Under the pieces are notes generated by a model, which saw only the letters and a program-made list of their open reading frames with translations, made no database searches and had not been told where the DNA came from. A stretch of 64,000 nt of DNA, taken from NCBI GenBank assembly GCA_039602395.1, contig JBCNJP010000017.1:16958729-17022728 (forward strand). Reading direction: 5' to 3'. Shown piece after piece: positions 22,323 to 33,894 of this stretch. How positions within the stretch are numbered: position 1 is the first letter of the stretch; the number at the start of each line of letters is the position of its first letter. Source of the stretch: Deinandra increscens subsp. villosa (lineage: Eukaryota; Streptophyta; Magnoliopsida; Asterales; Asteraceae). A program made the translations under genes and the position numbers.

Positions 22323-24241
22323 GGCTAAACGTAGTGGGGCGTTTTTGGGCTCCATAACGCCCCATAACGCCCCACATAACGCCCCGGCCCACTACGCTGG
22401 GGCGTTATGGGCGCTATGAAGCCCAAATTCGCCCCGGGCGTCAAGGGTATAACGCCGGAGAAATGTTGAAATTTCGAGATATAGCCGTTGAACGGCTATA
22501 TCAACGGTATAATTTTTTTTTTTTTTAATTTTCAATTTTTTTAAATACACTCTCAAACTATATATATATCTCCCAAATTTATAAACTTAACACTCTCAAT
22601 CTCTCTCAATCTCTCTCAATTCACTCACTTTCATTTTTTTTTTAAAAATGGGCTCTCCCTCTTCCGCCACTCGACTCGGTTTATTCGACGATGAAGAATA
22701 CGAGGTTGTCTCCGCCGCACTTCAATTTTTTGACATGCCGGTACCACGCCCGGTTATCAAGCGGAGACATCTTGAACGTGATCGTAATGCCGCCAACGAT
22801 AATTTGATGAGAGACTATTTTGGCCCATCACCGCTCTACTCCGATGAGACGTTCAAAACACGATTTCGGATAACCAAACGGCTATTTTTGCGTATAGCTA
22901 AAGATTTGGAGGAGCATTCACCGTATTTTAGACAACGGTACGACGCTACTGGAAAACTTGGGTTCACTTCCATTCAAAAGTGTACGTCGGCGATAAAAAT
23001 TCTTGCGTTCGGCAACACTACGGATATCAACGACGAATATTTGAAGATGGCCGAGAAGACAACGAGAGATACCGTAGAAGAATTTTGCAAAGGGCTTGCC
23101 GACTTGTACACGACGCGGTATTTGAGAAAACCAACTTGGAACGACATGCAAAATCTATACGATCGCCACGAAGAAGTTCATGGTTTACCCGGCATGATTG
23201 GAAGTATAGATTGCATGCATTGGACTTGGGATAATTGTCCAACCGAATGGCGAGGACATCACACGAGGGGTGACCAGAAAGGTCCAACGGTTATTTTGCA
23301 AGCCGTTTGCTCAAACGATCGTTGGATTTGGTACGCCAAATGTGGTGTCGCGGGGTCCCTTAATGACATCAACGTCTTGGAAGGTTCTTCTGTGATCGAG
23401 GATTATATATCCGATAAGATGGTGAAGGTCGGGTTTTACGTGAATGGAACCTACTACCGACATGGATATGTTTTGGGTGACGGGATATATCCGGAGTATT
23501 CGATGATTGTGAAGACCTTCAAAGACCCAATTGATGAAAAGCGACGATATTTCAAGACGGTTCAAGAGGCGGCTCGGAAGGACGTTGAGTGTTGTTTTGG
23601 AAATCTAAAAAAAAAATGGCACTTTCTTAAAAATCCTTGTCGATTGTGGACGAAGGATAAGATGGAGGATTACATGCGCGCAATTATCCTATTGCACAAC
23701 ATGAACAAAGAGGATAAGGGTCTTGCGATTTGTGCCGACTTTCGACCCGAACACATCCAAGAGATGCCACCAGCGACACAAGAAAAGAGACTTCAAAACT
23801 ACGCGATGTTGCGCTCAAGAGAGATACATAACTCTCTAAAAGCCGATTTGGTTGAACACACTTGGACGTATAGGCCAATTAATTACGTGCCCCCACCGGT
23901 TGTGCAACAAGAAGATGAGGGTGACGATGAAGAAAATGAAGAAGACTACGACGACGTGCCATCCGATGATTAATTAGTTGTATTTTTTTTTTAAGTAATT
24001 GTATGTTTTATTTTAATTAAGTTGTAATATTTTTTTTTTTAGTTTTAATATTTATGAAAGTAGTTTTTTTTTAAAAAAATAAAATAAAAAATAAATAAAT
24101 ATTAAGTAATGATGGTGGGGCTTTATGGGGCTTTATCCACTACACCATAAAGCCCCATAAAGCCCCTTGCCCAGTCAGCGTCCACATGGCGCATAATGCC
24201 CCTTGTGGGGCTTTATGGGGCTTTATCCACTACACATAGCC
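22323..24241 (+). mobile_element. PIF/Harbinger DNA transposon, apparently complete
   Basis: The ends are imperfect 15-bp inverted repeats, GGCTAAACGTAGTGG on the left and the complement of GGCTATGTGTAGTGG on the right. Both are flanked by the 3-bp target duplication TTA (22320-22322 and 24242-24244), the length and sequence typical of PIF/Harbinger. Subterminal repeats of CATAACGCCCC (left) and GGGGCTTTATGG (right) lie inside each end. It is 1919 bp and holds one intact transposase. The second, Myb-like protein of classical autonomous Harbinger elements is not inside it. Confidence 0.92.
22648..23973 (+). CDS. PIF/Harbinger transposase (plant transposon protein family), intact
   Basis: A single uninterrupted 441-residue frame starts at the ATG at 22648, with AAAA just upstream, and ends at 23971-23973. 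The N-terminal part (about 50-180) has the family blocks DNLMRDYFGPSPLYSDETFK, FRITKRLFLRIAKDLE and KLGFTSIQKCTSAIKILAFG. The nuclease core follows with GSIDCMHW (D188), GSLNDINVL, LGDGIYPEY (D278) and DVECCFGNLKKKW (E314). These supply the expected Asp-Asp-Glu triad for cut-and-paste transposition. The C-terminus (about 423-441) is a run of Glu and Asp. The length agrees with Harbinger transposases of plants. A TATATATATAT stretch near 22559 and an A/T-rich leader may serve as a promoter. The protein normally works with a Myb-like partner that binds the ends; the partner is not in this element. A domesticated gene is possible but unlikely because the TIRs and TSD are intact. Confidence 0.93.
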   Translation: MGSPSSATRLGLFDDEEYEVVSAALQFFDMPVPRPVIKRRHLERDRNAANDNLMRDYFGPSPLYSDETFKTRFRITKRLFLRIAKDLEEHSPYFRQRYDATGKLGFTSIQKCTSAIKILAFGNTTDINDEYLKMAEKTTRDTVEEFCKGLADLYTTRYLRKPTWNDMQNLYDRHEEVHGLPGMIGSIDCMHWTWDNCPTEWRGHHTRGDQKGPTVILQAVCSNDRWIWYAKCGVAGSLNDINVLEGSSVIEDYISDKMVKVGFYVNGTYYRHGYVLGDGIYPEYSMIVKTFKDPIDEKRRYFKTVQEAARKDVECCFGNLKKKWHFLKNPCRLWTKDKMEDYMRAIILLHNMNKEDKGLAICADFRPEHIQEMPPATQEKRLQNYAMLRSREIHNSLKADLVEHTWTYRPINYVPPPVVQQEDEGDDEENEEDYDDVPSDD

Positions 24242-24705
24242 TTAGGTTTTACTCGCATGCCTGGTTTTAAACTCAGAAAAGTCTTCAAGCACTTGTACAG
24301 GCCACTGTAGAGACAACTGTAGCTATAAAATCCAATGCTTTAGGGGTTGTAAAGCATGCATAAAAGGTAGTACATTGTGTGCATTGTTGGGTTGTACATT
24401 ATGTTTTAAAAGTGGTACCATGGATTGCATTTTGTATATATAGGGTAATGTATATAAGTTGAAGTATATTGTTGTGAACGCCTCTCATTTGGATTTTCTT
24501 TTAAAATCACCTAATTTTCTCTCAAGAACAACCTTCATTTAACAGGTTTTGAAATTTACCCCCTTATCTTTTAACTACATTTACTCCATAATACTAAATT
24601 TGGTAAATTTATCTACTTAATCTTATACAAATAACTTGCAGGATGGGAGCTCACACTATTTGAAAGGTGAAACTCTTGCCCTTAAGTATGTAGAGACCTT
24701 GTTCA

Positions 24706-24975
24706 TTCCATTTGAAAAATTTATAATTTTATTTTGTTTAGTTTTAGAGATTATCAACTAACTTTAGTTACATGCAAACTATCAAATTTCATATGTGAAA
24801 CATAAAAAATAGATTGGTTTCCCATTTTTTCTTTTATATAACATACAAAAATGGGGAACCTGGGAACTAAGTTATTTTCTATGTTTTATATGTGAAATTC
24901 GATAGTTTATATGTAAAATAAAGTTAGTTGATCATCTTTAAAACTAAAAAACATAAAAATATGGTCTTTTATAGA
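24706..24975. repeat. Foldback (inverted repeat) element
   Basis: The left arm contains TTTAGTTTTAGAGATTATCA and AACTAACTTTAGTTACATGC. The right arm contains the complements, around GTTAGTTGATCATCTTTAAA and CATATGTGAAATT-type blocks in reverse. Arms of about 95 bp match imperfectly around a centre near 24840. There is no coding capacity, and no target duplication was identified. Confidence 0.65.
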
Positions 24976-26859
24976 ATAGTTCCCCACTTTTTTTGGGGTT
25001 CCATATTCAACAGTGTAATAAGAAGTATTCTAGTATATTGGAAATCAATGGTCCAGATCTAAGTAAATAATTTTCAAGTGTGAAAAGATTTCAAGGGTTA
25101 AAATTCATATAGCTTATAATTGTTGATTTTTTTATGTTCTCCGAAATTTTTTAGACGTTTATAGCTTTTTTATATGTCATCATTTAAAAAAAATATATAT
25201 ATTAAATCATAAAATTGGGTATTTTATTTTCTTTAATTTGAGTATATATATATACTATTGCTATAGTTTTTTTTTTTTCAAAACTTTTTTTTAATAAAAA
25301 ATCGTCTATGTAGAATCGTGGTTAAGTACTAATAATCTAACAAGATTATTTACAAGAATAACCAAGCGGAAACAAGTTATTTTTCATTCATGCACTCACT
25401 TTGTTATATACTAGTTATACGTCGATATAGCTTGAAGTAAACAAGTTGATTGCAAATATAAGGCAACACAAGTAAATAAACTCGGCATTATATTGCATTA
25501 ACTCAACAACATATTACAAAATAAAACTTGTGATCAAATATCTAGTTTGTTGAGTACTACCATGTTGTTTGTTTTAGGTTTGGTGTGTGGTGAGGTGTTC
25601 TAAAAATATGGCAATTTATCATACCTATGTAGCAGCTGAAGATTTGAAATTTATAATACCTTATCTACTTGACAACTACCATTTCACCACATTACACGTG
25701 CAAGTATACCCATCATGGGCAGTATAGTAGTGGTAAGTTGAATCGGGGTCGATCAGGGCACAATGGAAAATGAGAGCTCTGAATACTCAGTCTGCTGTTA
25801 TCATCTAACCAAATCTATCTTTTAGTTTAAAGAAAAGAAAAGAAAATAAAACAAACTTAAAACAAAAGAAAGTTAATAAGATGTTGTTTAAAGAAATATA
25901 AATCGAAGTTAATATTGCTTGGGAGAGCTAAGCAGTTACTTATATCTTTACTTAAGATTGTTCACTGGCAGGAGGTTAGCCAGCTTTGGGCCCTCTTTGG
26001 CTATCTCACCATCCAACTGCTAATCGTTTGCGAGGAGTATGAATGTCGATGGAAGGTGCTGCCAGTGGACAGATGAAGTGGTGTAATGCCACTTAGTTAC
26101 GGGGTCCCTGAATCCAGAAAATTATCGTACTCGACACTCTGTCATGAACCCGCAGGGGAACAACCCTGCGTGCCGGATTGTTTTATTATAAAAACGATAT
26201 TTTTAAGGGGCCAAGACCAGTTTCGTACACCGCTCTCGCGTAAAGTACGTCTGACCAGAGCCAAGTTCACGAACACGTACCTCTCGGTTCCCGTGAAGTG
26301 ACAAAATATTACCAACCCTCGTTCCCAACCAAATACTTTCAGCTCGCACTTGCATGGTCAGCCGAGTTTGCTTACATAGACATAAGGACCTCGAACATAT
26401 CATGTAGCATGGGGCGCGAGACACCTTTCGGATCATGCATCGTCCCCCGACCGGTGTCACGGGTCCAGCCTTTGGGATTTGACTCCCCAAATGGTCTGTG
26501 ATACGTGAAGCACGCTTGGTTCAGAAAATTAGTAATATACTTTCAATAAAAAAGATTTTTTATAAAGTCGTTAAACACACCTTAAGCGAGGCTATAGGGC
26601 TGTTAACCAAACCGCTAAAGGTTTGTTATCTCCCAAACAAGTATAAGAGTTTAGCTAATCAAGGCTTTAAAGATTTGCTTAAGAGAAAAAGAAGATTTCA
26701 TAGACAAAAGCTTGCTAATTCTTACTTAAGTTAATGTTCTTACAAACTTGATTACAAGACTTAAAAACAACCAAATGACTCAATACTCTGGGAGAAGAGA
26801 AGAATTGAGCGAGGAAAAGTGAAGGAGGAGCTCGGCTTTTATAGGCAGAAATTGGACTC

Positions 26860-27090
26860 GGGCATGGGCCGTGCTTGGGTGGGCACGGGGCTTGCCATGT
26901 CAGAGGAATCTTCGATACTGCACTCTATCAACTGGCACGGCCCGTGTGAAGTTGGGCACGGGGCGTGCGATGTCAGAAGGCCTGTCTGCTTGGTCAGAGG
27001 AACGTGGCATGCTAGAGGGAGCACAGGGTGTGTTGTGTCAGTGAAGAGGCACGGGGCATGCTTAACCAGGCACGGGGCGTGCTGGCCTTG
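26860..27090. repeat. Dispersed GGCACGGGGCGTGC-type repeats
   Basis: Within 230 bp the core GCACGGGGCGTGC or a close variant (GGGCACGGGGCTTGCC, GGCACGGCCCGTGTG, GGCACGGGGCATGC) occurs at least five times with irregular spacing. Several are partly palindromic. The patch is much richer in G than its surroundings. Confidence 0.75.
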
Positions 27091-27309
27091 TTGGTCTCAG
27101 AACATTGTATTTTCTTCTGTTTTTGACTGGAATTCGTTCCTTTTGCCTTCTTAAACCTGAGAAACTAAGAGGAAAACAATATAGACTTGTTTTTACGTTA
27201 GTAACTCAGATTTGTATCGATTCATGGAGAATATTTGGTATAAAAATGTATAAAATTTGCTGTTCATCAAGGTTATACAAAGCCATATAAGTTTATAATA
27301 AGTTAGTTT

Positions 27310-27476
27310 TGTTGAAGAAAATAGATGAAACTGAGGATTGAAATCAAGCACAAAGATCAAAAGATTGTAATATTGCTCAAAGAGACTAACAAAAGGAAAT
27401 CAGATGGAGAATTTGTTACAGGAATAGAGCTTATATGCTCATACTAAAACTAACGGCTAATAACAAACTAATAATG
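27310..27476 (-). repeat. Tork-like 3' LTR, distal part
   Basis: It matches the start of the LTR at 35012 (GAGGATTG, AATCAAGCACAAAGATCAAA and onwards) until TAATG at 27472-27476, where the solo LTR was inserted. The LTR resumes at 30719. Confidence 0.94.
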
Positions 27477-28369
27477 TGTGACAACCCGTCAGAAAATCAG
27501 GTCAAACCGTACTCTTTGACTATAGTTAAATACATATATATACATGTTTGACCAAATAGGTAATAATAGTTGTGAAAGCTATACGCCGAAATGTCCACAC
27601 TTGACAAAGTTTCCATGTTTGTACTGAAAAATATCATAACAAATAGAAAGTTCTATCCTAAGATCGATGGAACTTCAATAACAAGAAAAATAAATATAAA
27701 AACTAACTTTTATATTTTCCAAACCAACGTAGTGAGAAAGCACGCTAACGCTCGACAACGCTTAAGCGAATATTTCTAATTTTAATCTATTATGAGATTG
27801 AATAATGAAATATCCGAGCTCGAGCCGAAACGATAGAATCACTTATTTATTTCTTTACGCGATGCCTTAAATAAATAAAGTAAATAAATAAGTAAAGTTT
27901 TCTAAATAATTAAATTCACAACGAATTATAATTATACAACGATGTCGTGGTCTCTTAAATAATTTAGGAATTCGTCCCGGTCAAAACGGTTCAACGGTTT
28001 GGTTTAAATCGTCCGTTTACAAAATGTAGACCGACACGAGCCACACCGACCCTTCAACTATTAAATAAGCCCAATCTAAACCGTCTGAATTGATGATTAT
28101 TATTTTTCGAATACTCGACCGATCAAGTTACGTTCTTTTTATAGAATCATAACAAATTATTTAAATTTTTATATAAATTATGACAATTTATCTAATTTTT
28201 ATAAAAGACTAAAACTACCTAAATTAACTAAAATATCTAATTAACCTAGAGTTAAATAATTTAACCTTGATTAATTTAACCTTAGTTAAAAAAATAAAAA
28301 TCTCTGAATCATATCTCAGGAAAATTTATCTAAAACCCCACTTGCTATTTAAAACCAACATCATCATCT

Positions 28370-28890
28370 CCATTTTAAACCATCACCTCCACCCCCACTT
28401 CCCTCCACCGCCACCACCCTCACGACACCACCTCCCCACCGTCGGCTTCCCCTCCACCAGCCGACCCACCGCCACCCGAGACCCCCCCTGCGCCGGCACC
28501 CACCACAGCCCGTCGCTCCCCTCCCCGTCTCCTCTACCGTCGCGAGCCACCACCCTCCCGTCACCCGCCATCCACCCGCCATCAACACCTCCCGCCACCA
28601 CCTTCACCCCACCACCCGACACCGCCCTAACCATCGCCACCCCCCCCCTCGGCGAGACACCCCACGAACAAGCCACCACCGCCACCTCCCCACTCTCTCT
28701 CGGCAACCGACGCTACCACCACCATCATCACCACCACCGATCATCACCGCCATCATCGTCTCCCTCCACCGCTGCCACCTTCACTGCTGCTGCTACCTTC
28801 GTCGCTGCTGCTGCCGTCTCCCCCACTGCCGCGCCGATCACCGCCACCTCCGATCGTCACCGAACACGACCACCGCTACCACCTTTGTAA
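28370..28890. other. GC-rich Pro/Ser/Thr/His-rich open segment within the solo LTR
   Basis: In an otherwise AT-rich LTR, about 500 bp consist largely of CCACC, CACC and CCGCC words. The plus-strand frame (from 28267, stop at 28890) is rich in Pro, Thr and His, including a run of seven His encoded near 28709-28737. The opposite strand reads as Gly/Val/Trp-rich. No domain is recognised on either strand. It is either captured low-complexity coding sequence or a simple-sequence expansion. I do not call it a protein. Confidence 0.6.
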
Positions 28891-29128
28891 GGATATAATT
28901 ATTTTTATAACTAATATCATTCGGATTTAAAACAAATAAATAGATATTAAAACACTTCGATATTTATTTGACAAGCCTAGTGAATCAATTTTTGGAACAA
29001 TGGACAAACTAAGTTTTGAGACAATAACCGGTTAGAAATATATCCTAACGACCCTTGGACTAATGACGGAAAATGTTATAAAAAAATACAAGGATTAATT
29101 AGACGACCAAGAGGTCGGACCTAACTCG

Positions 29129-29173
<45 letters not shown>
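29129..29173. repeat. AT microsatellite within the solo LTR
   Basis: About 20 AT units. A second, similar tract lies at 29596-29631 in the same LTR. Confidence 0.92.
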
Positions 29174-29176
<3 letters not shown>

Positions 29177-29592
29177 ATATAGGTATATATACTTGATAAC
29201 CGTCTTGCGAATTATTGTTTTTTTTATAAGATAAAAATGGACTAAGAACATTATTTTATTTACGTTCTCTATATCATTTCGATAATCTTATAAATATTGA
29301 GTTAAAGATCAAACATCCGATGTTATCACTTTCAACGAAATGTCTTTTAAAAACAAACGAAACCTTTTTATATCCACACATCAATATTTAGGGAAAGTCT
29401 GCAATTAAAGGCATACTTTACCAACGTTTTTCGCTCATGGTTTAATTTATCAAACGGGACTCAAAATCAATATAAAATGTAAAAGGACTACTAGCTATAT
29501 ATTTTTCTCTATATTATTTATTTCGTCAAAGATAATAATAACACGAAGATATATATGTTTAAATATATATTAAAATATATATATATAGCTAA

Positions 29593-29632
<40 letters not shown>

Positions 29633-30718
29633 CATTTACTTTACTTATAAATCTTATCCGTGATATAAATTGATCAAACCTTCAACGTTTTACTCAAAAT
29701 ATACCTTTTCAAAAACGAATAACTACCAACATACAAACGGAAACGAATTGTCAAGACTCGACCCAACTTATTGGTTAACCAGAACGTTAACCAATCAAAT
29801 CAAAACCTGAGACTCGTTCTATTATTATTAGGATGTCAGTCGACTACAGCTTGTATCAGTTTTCATCATCATTCACCTGGAAAAGGTGAGTTTCACGGCC
29901 CCTTTCCTTTATAAACTGTTTTATACTTTTGGGGGAGAAATCATGATCAAACAAATCTTTTTACTTGATATTATGGTATTACTGTTACGCTATTGATTAT
30001 CTGTTCTTTCATACCCCTTCATAGTAATTTGCTAATAACATATTGCTACAAATCCCATCATCAATTGATTTCAATTAGTTCCTGTAACGAAACGATAACT
30101 AGTGAATAGATCTATTTGGGTTGACAACCCTACCCTAGCTGGTCGCTCCGGTTCTGACTCACCGGTAACCAGTCTGGGGGTACATGTCAGTTATTTTATG
30201 CCATTGGTATTTCTTAGGGGAAGTTACCATTGATGGGAAAATCTGTTAGTATTTGAAATCAAGGAACAAGTAGATCAATGCATCAAACGAGTAACCTTTA
30301 TAATATCTTGTATATCTTCAACGTTTTACAAATACAATCTTGTAGAGTCCTAAACCTGTGAACTCACCAACTTTATGTTGACCTTTCTTTCAAACTCATG
30401 TATTTCTCAGGTAAATGAAAACCGCTCTCGGCATGCAAATGGGAAGTCTATCGACTATTAGGACCTGCTTTAGGGATGGTGTCATGGTCGTTCCTTTTTA
30501 TTAAATAAAATCATGAACAATCGTAATGTTTATCATATTTCATCTTTTCCAGCATTGTAACATATTATCAGTATTTATGAATTCCGCTGCAGCTTTAAAT
30601 ACTAATTTAATCTTTAAACATGAAAAGAATCTAATAGAGGTCGTTCCTCGTAACCACGACTATGACCCCATGACGTCACACGCCCACGTAATCGGAAACA
30701 TCGGGGTGTGACATAATG

Positions 30719-30837
30719 CCTCTAACAACTATGATTAAGAACTTTTACACAATGCACCCTTGAACAATTAACTATCTGTTGTCACAACTGCTCCATGAAG
30801 TTCCTTAACTGTGCTAACTGAAGCTCACTTATTAACA
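30719..30837 (-). repeat. Tork-like 3' LTR, proximal part
   Basis: It resumes the LTR with CCTCTAAC and ends CTCACTTATTAACA. On the minus strand the purine tract GGTGGAGGAGAA lies just upstream (30838-30849). Confidence 0.94.
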
Positions 30838-30960
30838 TTCTCCTCCACCTTGAGCAAAGGTAGCATACTGCACCAGTCACTAGCACCGAGTAGCCATAAT
30901 AACAGCACTTAACCATCATTGAGCAACAGAGGTTCACTGAACTTGAGTATCCTAATGTGA

Positions 30961-31986
30961 TCAGTTATCACTATTGCAGCTAGGCACTAGTTGACCCAGG
31001 TTGAATAGTAACTTCAACCAATTCCAAACAACTGCAAACACTTTAAAAATTTTAGAAATAGGTAAAGATTTAGTAAACATGTTAGCAGCTTTATCATGAG
31101 TTGAGACATAAACCACATCAACTTCTTTAGAGCTAATAACATCTCTAATGAAGTGTAGTCTCACTCTAATGTGCTTAGTTCTCTCATGGAACATATTATT
31201 CTAGGATAATTGCACAGCACCTATATTATCACACTTGATAATAGTATTTTCAGCATTTAATCCCAACTCTTGTATGAACCGTTTAAGCCACAATGCCTCC
31301 TTCACTGCTTCAACAAGAGCCACATACTCTGCCTCTGTACTTAAAAGTGCCACCACATGTTGAAGACTTGCCCTCCAACTGACACTATTACCCATTACCT
31401 GAAAACCATAGCCAGTAATGGACCTGCCTTTGTCCAGGTCTTTTGCATAGTCTGAGTCCACAAAGCCCATTACACAGTTTGTAACATTCACATTTGGCTT
31501 AAATATCAAACCAACTTGTTGCGTTCTAGCCAAATATCTCAACAACCATTTCACAGCTTCCCAATGGGCTTTACCAGGGTAGGACATATACCTACTCACC
31601 ACACTTACCCCATACCCTATATCAGGTCTTGTGCACACTATTAGGAACATGACTGAACCTACTGCATTGACATAAGGGACTGTTTCCATGTAGCTTGACT
31701 CTTCTGCTGTATTAGGACAGTCCCCTAAAGACAACTTGAAATGAGGGGCAAATGGTGTTTTAACAGATTTACACCCTACCATGTTGTAAGTATTTAACAC
31801 CTTTTGAACATAAGAACCTTGGGTTAACTTCAAAGTCTTTGTATTCCTATCCCTCCAAATTTCCATTCCCAAGATTTTTTTTGCTTGACCAAGTTCTTTC
31901 ATCCTAAACTTTGTCATCAGCATATCTTTGGTCCTTTGAATAACCTGTTGTGAACTACAAGCCAGCAGCATGTCATCAACATACAA
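30961..31986 (-). pseudogene. Tork-like RT catalytic box and RNase H
   Basis: On the minus strand MYVDDMLLACSS gives the YVDD-type catalytic box at about 31975. It continues to LGMEIWRDRNTKTLKLTQ and SVMFLIVCTRPDIGYGVSVV, then RNase H with DSDYAKDLDKGRSITGY, LLSTEAEYVALVEAVKEALW and IIKCDNIGAVQLS. A stop at about 31201 interrupts it. The last piece, HERTKHIRVRLHFIRDVI to KAANMFTKSLP, reads on to 30961. This is one domain set with one clear stop. Confidence 0.93.
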
Positions 31987-32775
31987 TAATAAGTATATGA
32001 CTTGCCTGCCTCATATTCTATTGATATAAACATAAGGATCATAAGCAATCCTACTAAAACCATTTGTGACCATATGATCATCAAACTTACTGTACCATTG
32101 CCTTGGGGGTTGCTTCAACCCATAGAGAGATTTTTGAAGCAAACATACATGATTTTCTTTACCAGCAACCTCAAAACCTTTGGGTTGATCAATGTAGAGC
32201 TCTTCATCTAAAGTGCCATGTAAGAAAGTTGTATTTACATCCAGTTATTCAAGTTCCAAATCTTGAACTGTTGTTATTGAAAGTATAATTCTGATGGATG
32301 AGTGTTTGACCACATGAGAAAACACTTCATGGTAGTCAATTCCTGCCCTTTGCTTAAACCCTTTGGCTACTAACCTAGCTTTGAACCTAGGTGCATCTCC
32401 TTCATTCAATGGTTCTTTTATCTTGAATAACTATTTGCTAGGAATTATTTTCTTACCCTCTGGTTTTTCTGTTAACACCCATGTCTCATTCTTATAAAGA
32501 GAGTTTACCTCATCTTGCATAGTTGTCAACCATTCTTCTTTATTAGGTGAAACTAGTGCCTCTTCATAAGTCAGTGGCTCCACTAGCTCTTCATAACCAG
32601 CCATTGACAAGAATACAAATGCTGAAACTTCTTCTTCATTTCTGAATCTTTTTGGCTTAACTATCTGCCTTCCTGGCCTATCTGTAGCAGTGTTGTAGGT
32701 AGGATTAGTTCTACTAGATGAACCTGGTTTCTCTGAGGTGCCTTGATGTTCACTAGCTTCATCATCATACTCCAC
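31987..32775 (-). pseudogene. Tork-like reverse transcriptase, N-terminal part
   Basis: The minus strand shows YEELVEPLTYEEALVSPNKE and WLTTMQDEVNSLYKNETWVL. A stop falls near 32431, followed by degraded but readable [22 protein letters not shown] near 32330-32390, then a LDVNTTFLHG-type block and a LYGLKQPPRQWY-type block near 32100-32250. At least three stops fall in this part. Confidence 0.88.
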
Positions 32776-32817
32776 CTCAAACTCAACATCTTTATCTATG
32801 CTGCTAATCCCCTCAGT

Positions 32818-33583
32818 CTATCTCATCACATCCTTATACATGATATCTTCCCTAAAGATCACATTCCTTCTTACAAACACTCTAGTACCATTTCCTTCTA
32901 ACCTCCATACCCTGTACCCTTTTACTCCCTCAGGGTACCATAGGAAAACATACTTCTGTGCTCTTGCCTCCAATTTATCCTGGCTTATATGAGAGTATAC
33001 AACAAAGCCAAATACTCTAAGATCTTTATACTCCACCTTGTTTCCTGACCAGACCTCCATAGGACATTTCATTTCAAGAGCTGGTGATGGTGACTTGTTG
33101 ACTAAATAGGTTGCTGTAGTGACTGCCTCCCCCCAAAATTGTTTAGGCAACCCAAAACTGATAAACATACACCTTACCTTATTTAACAAGGTTCTATTCA
33201 TACGTTCAACTAACCCATTTTGATGGGGAGCTCCTGGGATAGTTAGGAGCCTAGCTGTCCCATATGTTTTTGAAAAATTTATTAAAATAGTCACTACAAA
33301 ATTCTAGGCCATTATCTGTTCTTAATTTCTTTACCCTCTTACTATTTTGAGTCTCTACTAGTGACTTCCAATTTTTAAAACTTTCAAATGCATCACTTTT
33401 GTGATTTAGCACATAGACCCACACCCTCCTAGAGTAGTCATCTATAAGGGATAAGAAATACCTTGCTCCTCCTAGAGTTTGAGTTCTTCCAGGCCCCCAA
33501 AGATCTGCATGAATGTAATCTAGCACTGTCTTGGAGTTACTTCTGCCTTTAGCAAATGTCACCCTGTGTGCCTTTCCCAACAC
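32818..33583 (-). pseudogene. Tork-like integrase
   Basis: On the minus strand HADLWGP (first Asp) and SLIDDYSRRVWVYVL are followed by KLRTDNGLEF (second Asp). A phase change near 33260-33290 leads to APHQNGLVERMNRTLL (catalytic Glu). VFGFVVYSHI, YVFLWYPEGVKGYRVW and VIFREDIMYK complete the usual copia integrase C-terminal part. The HHCC zinc motif just upstream (33584-33700) survives only in part. It is broken by the frameshift. Confidence 0.92.
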
Positions 33584-33894
33584 ACAATGTTCACAAAAAC
33601 CAGTTACTTAGTTCTTCAAACCTCCAAGAACATCTTGTTTCTTGAGTTCTGCAAGACCTTGGTCACTGATGTGACCAAGCCTTTTATGCCATAACATAGC
33701 ATCAGTTACTGCTCCACTTGTAGCAGCATTGTTGACTCCCTGTGGCCTTTCCATATCCAGCATGTATATGTTGTTTTACACCTTGTGCCTGAGAGCACAA
33801 CTCTTGACCCTTTTACCACCTTGGCTCTTCCATCCTTCAAACTCACAGCATAACCTTGCTTCTCAAATGTACCAAGTGACACCAGGTTCCTTGT

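Larger units (their letters stand above)
24245..27304. other. Unassigned sequence between Harbinger and Tork-like elements
   Basis: It holds a foldback element (24706-24975) and a repeat-rich G/C-richer patch (26860-27090), listed separately. The block 26070-26500 is richer in G and C and open in several short frames on both strands, with no domain recognised. It may be a decayed LTR retrotransposon. Confidence 0.4.
27477..30713 (+). mobile_element. Solo LTR of a gypsy (Tekay-like) retrotransposon
   Basis: A 3237-bp segment opens TGTGACAACCCGTCAG, closes CATCGGGGTGTGACA, and is flanked by the 5-bp duplication TAATG (27472-27476 and 30714-30718). It has no internal primer site or pol. The ends and several inner landmarks (GGTGAGTTTCACG and GGGGGAGA near 29886-29940) resemble the 3-kb LTRs at 40447 and 48753 read on the other strand. 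So this is one LTR left after LTR-LTR recombination. It lies inside the Tork-like 3' LTR. Confidence 0.88.
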
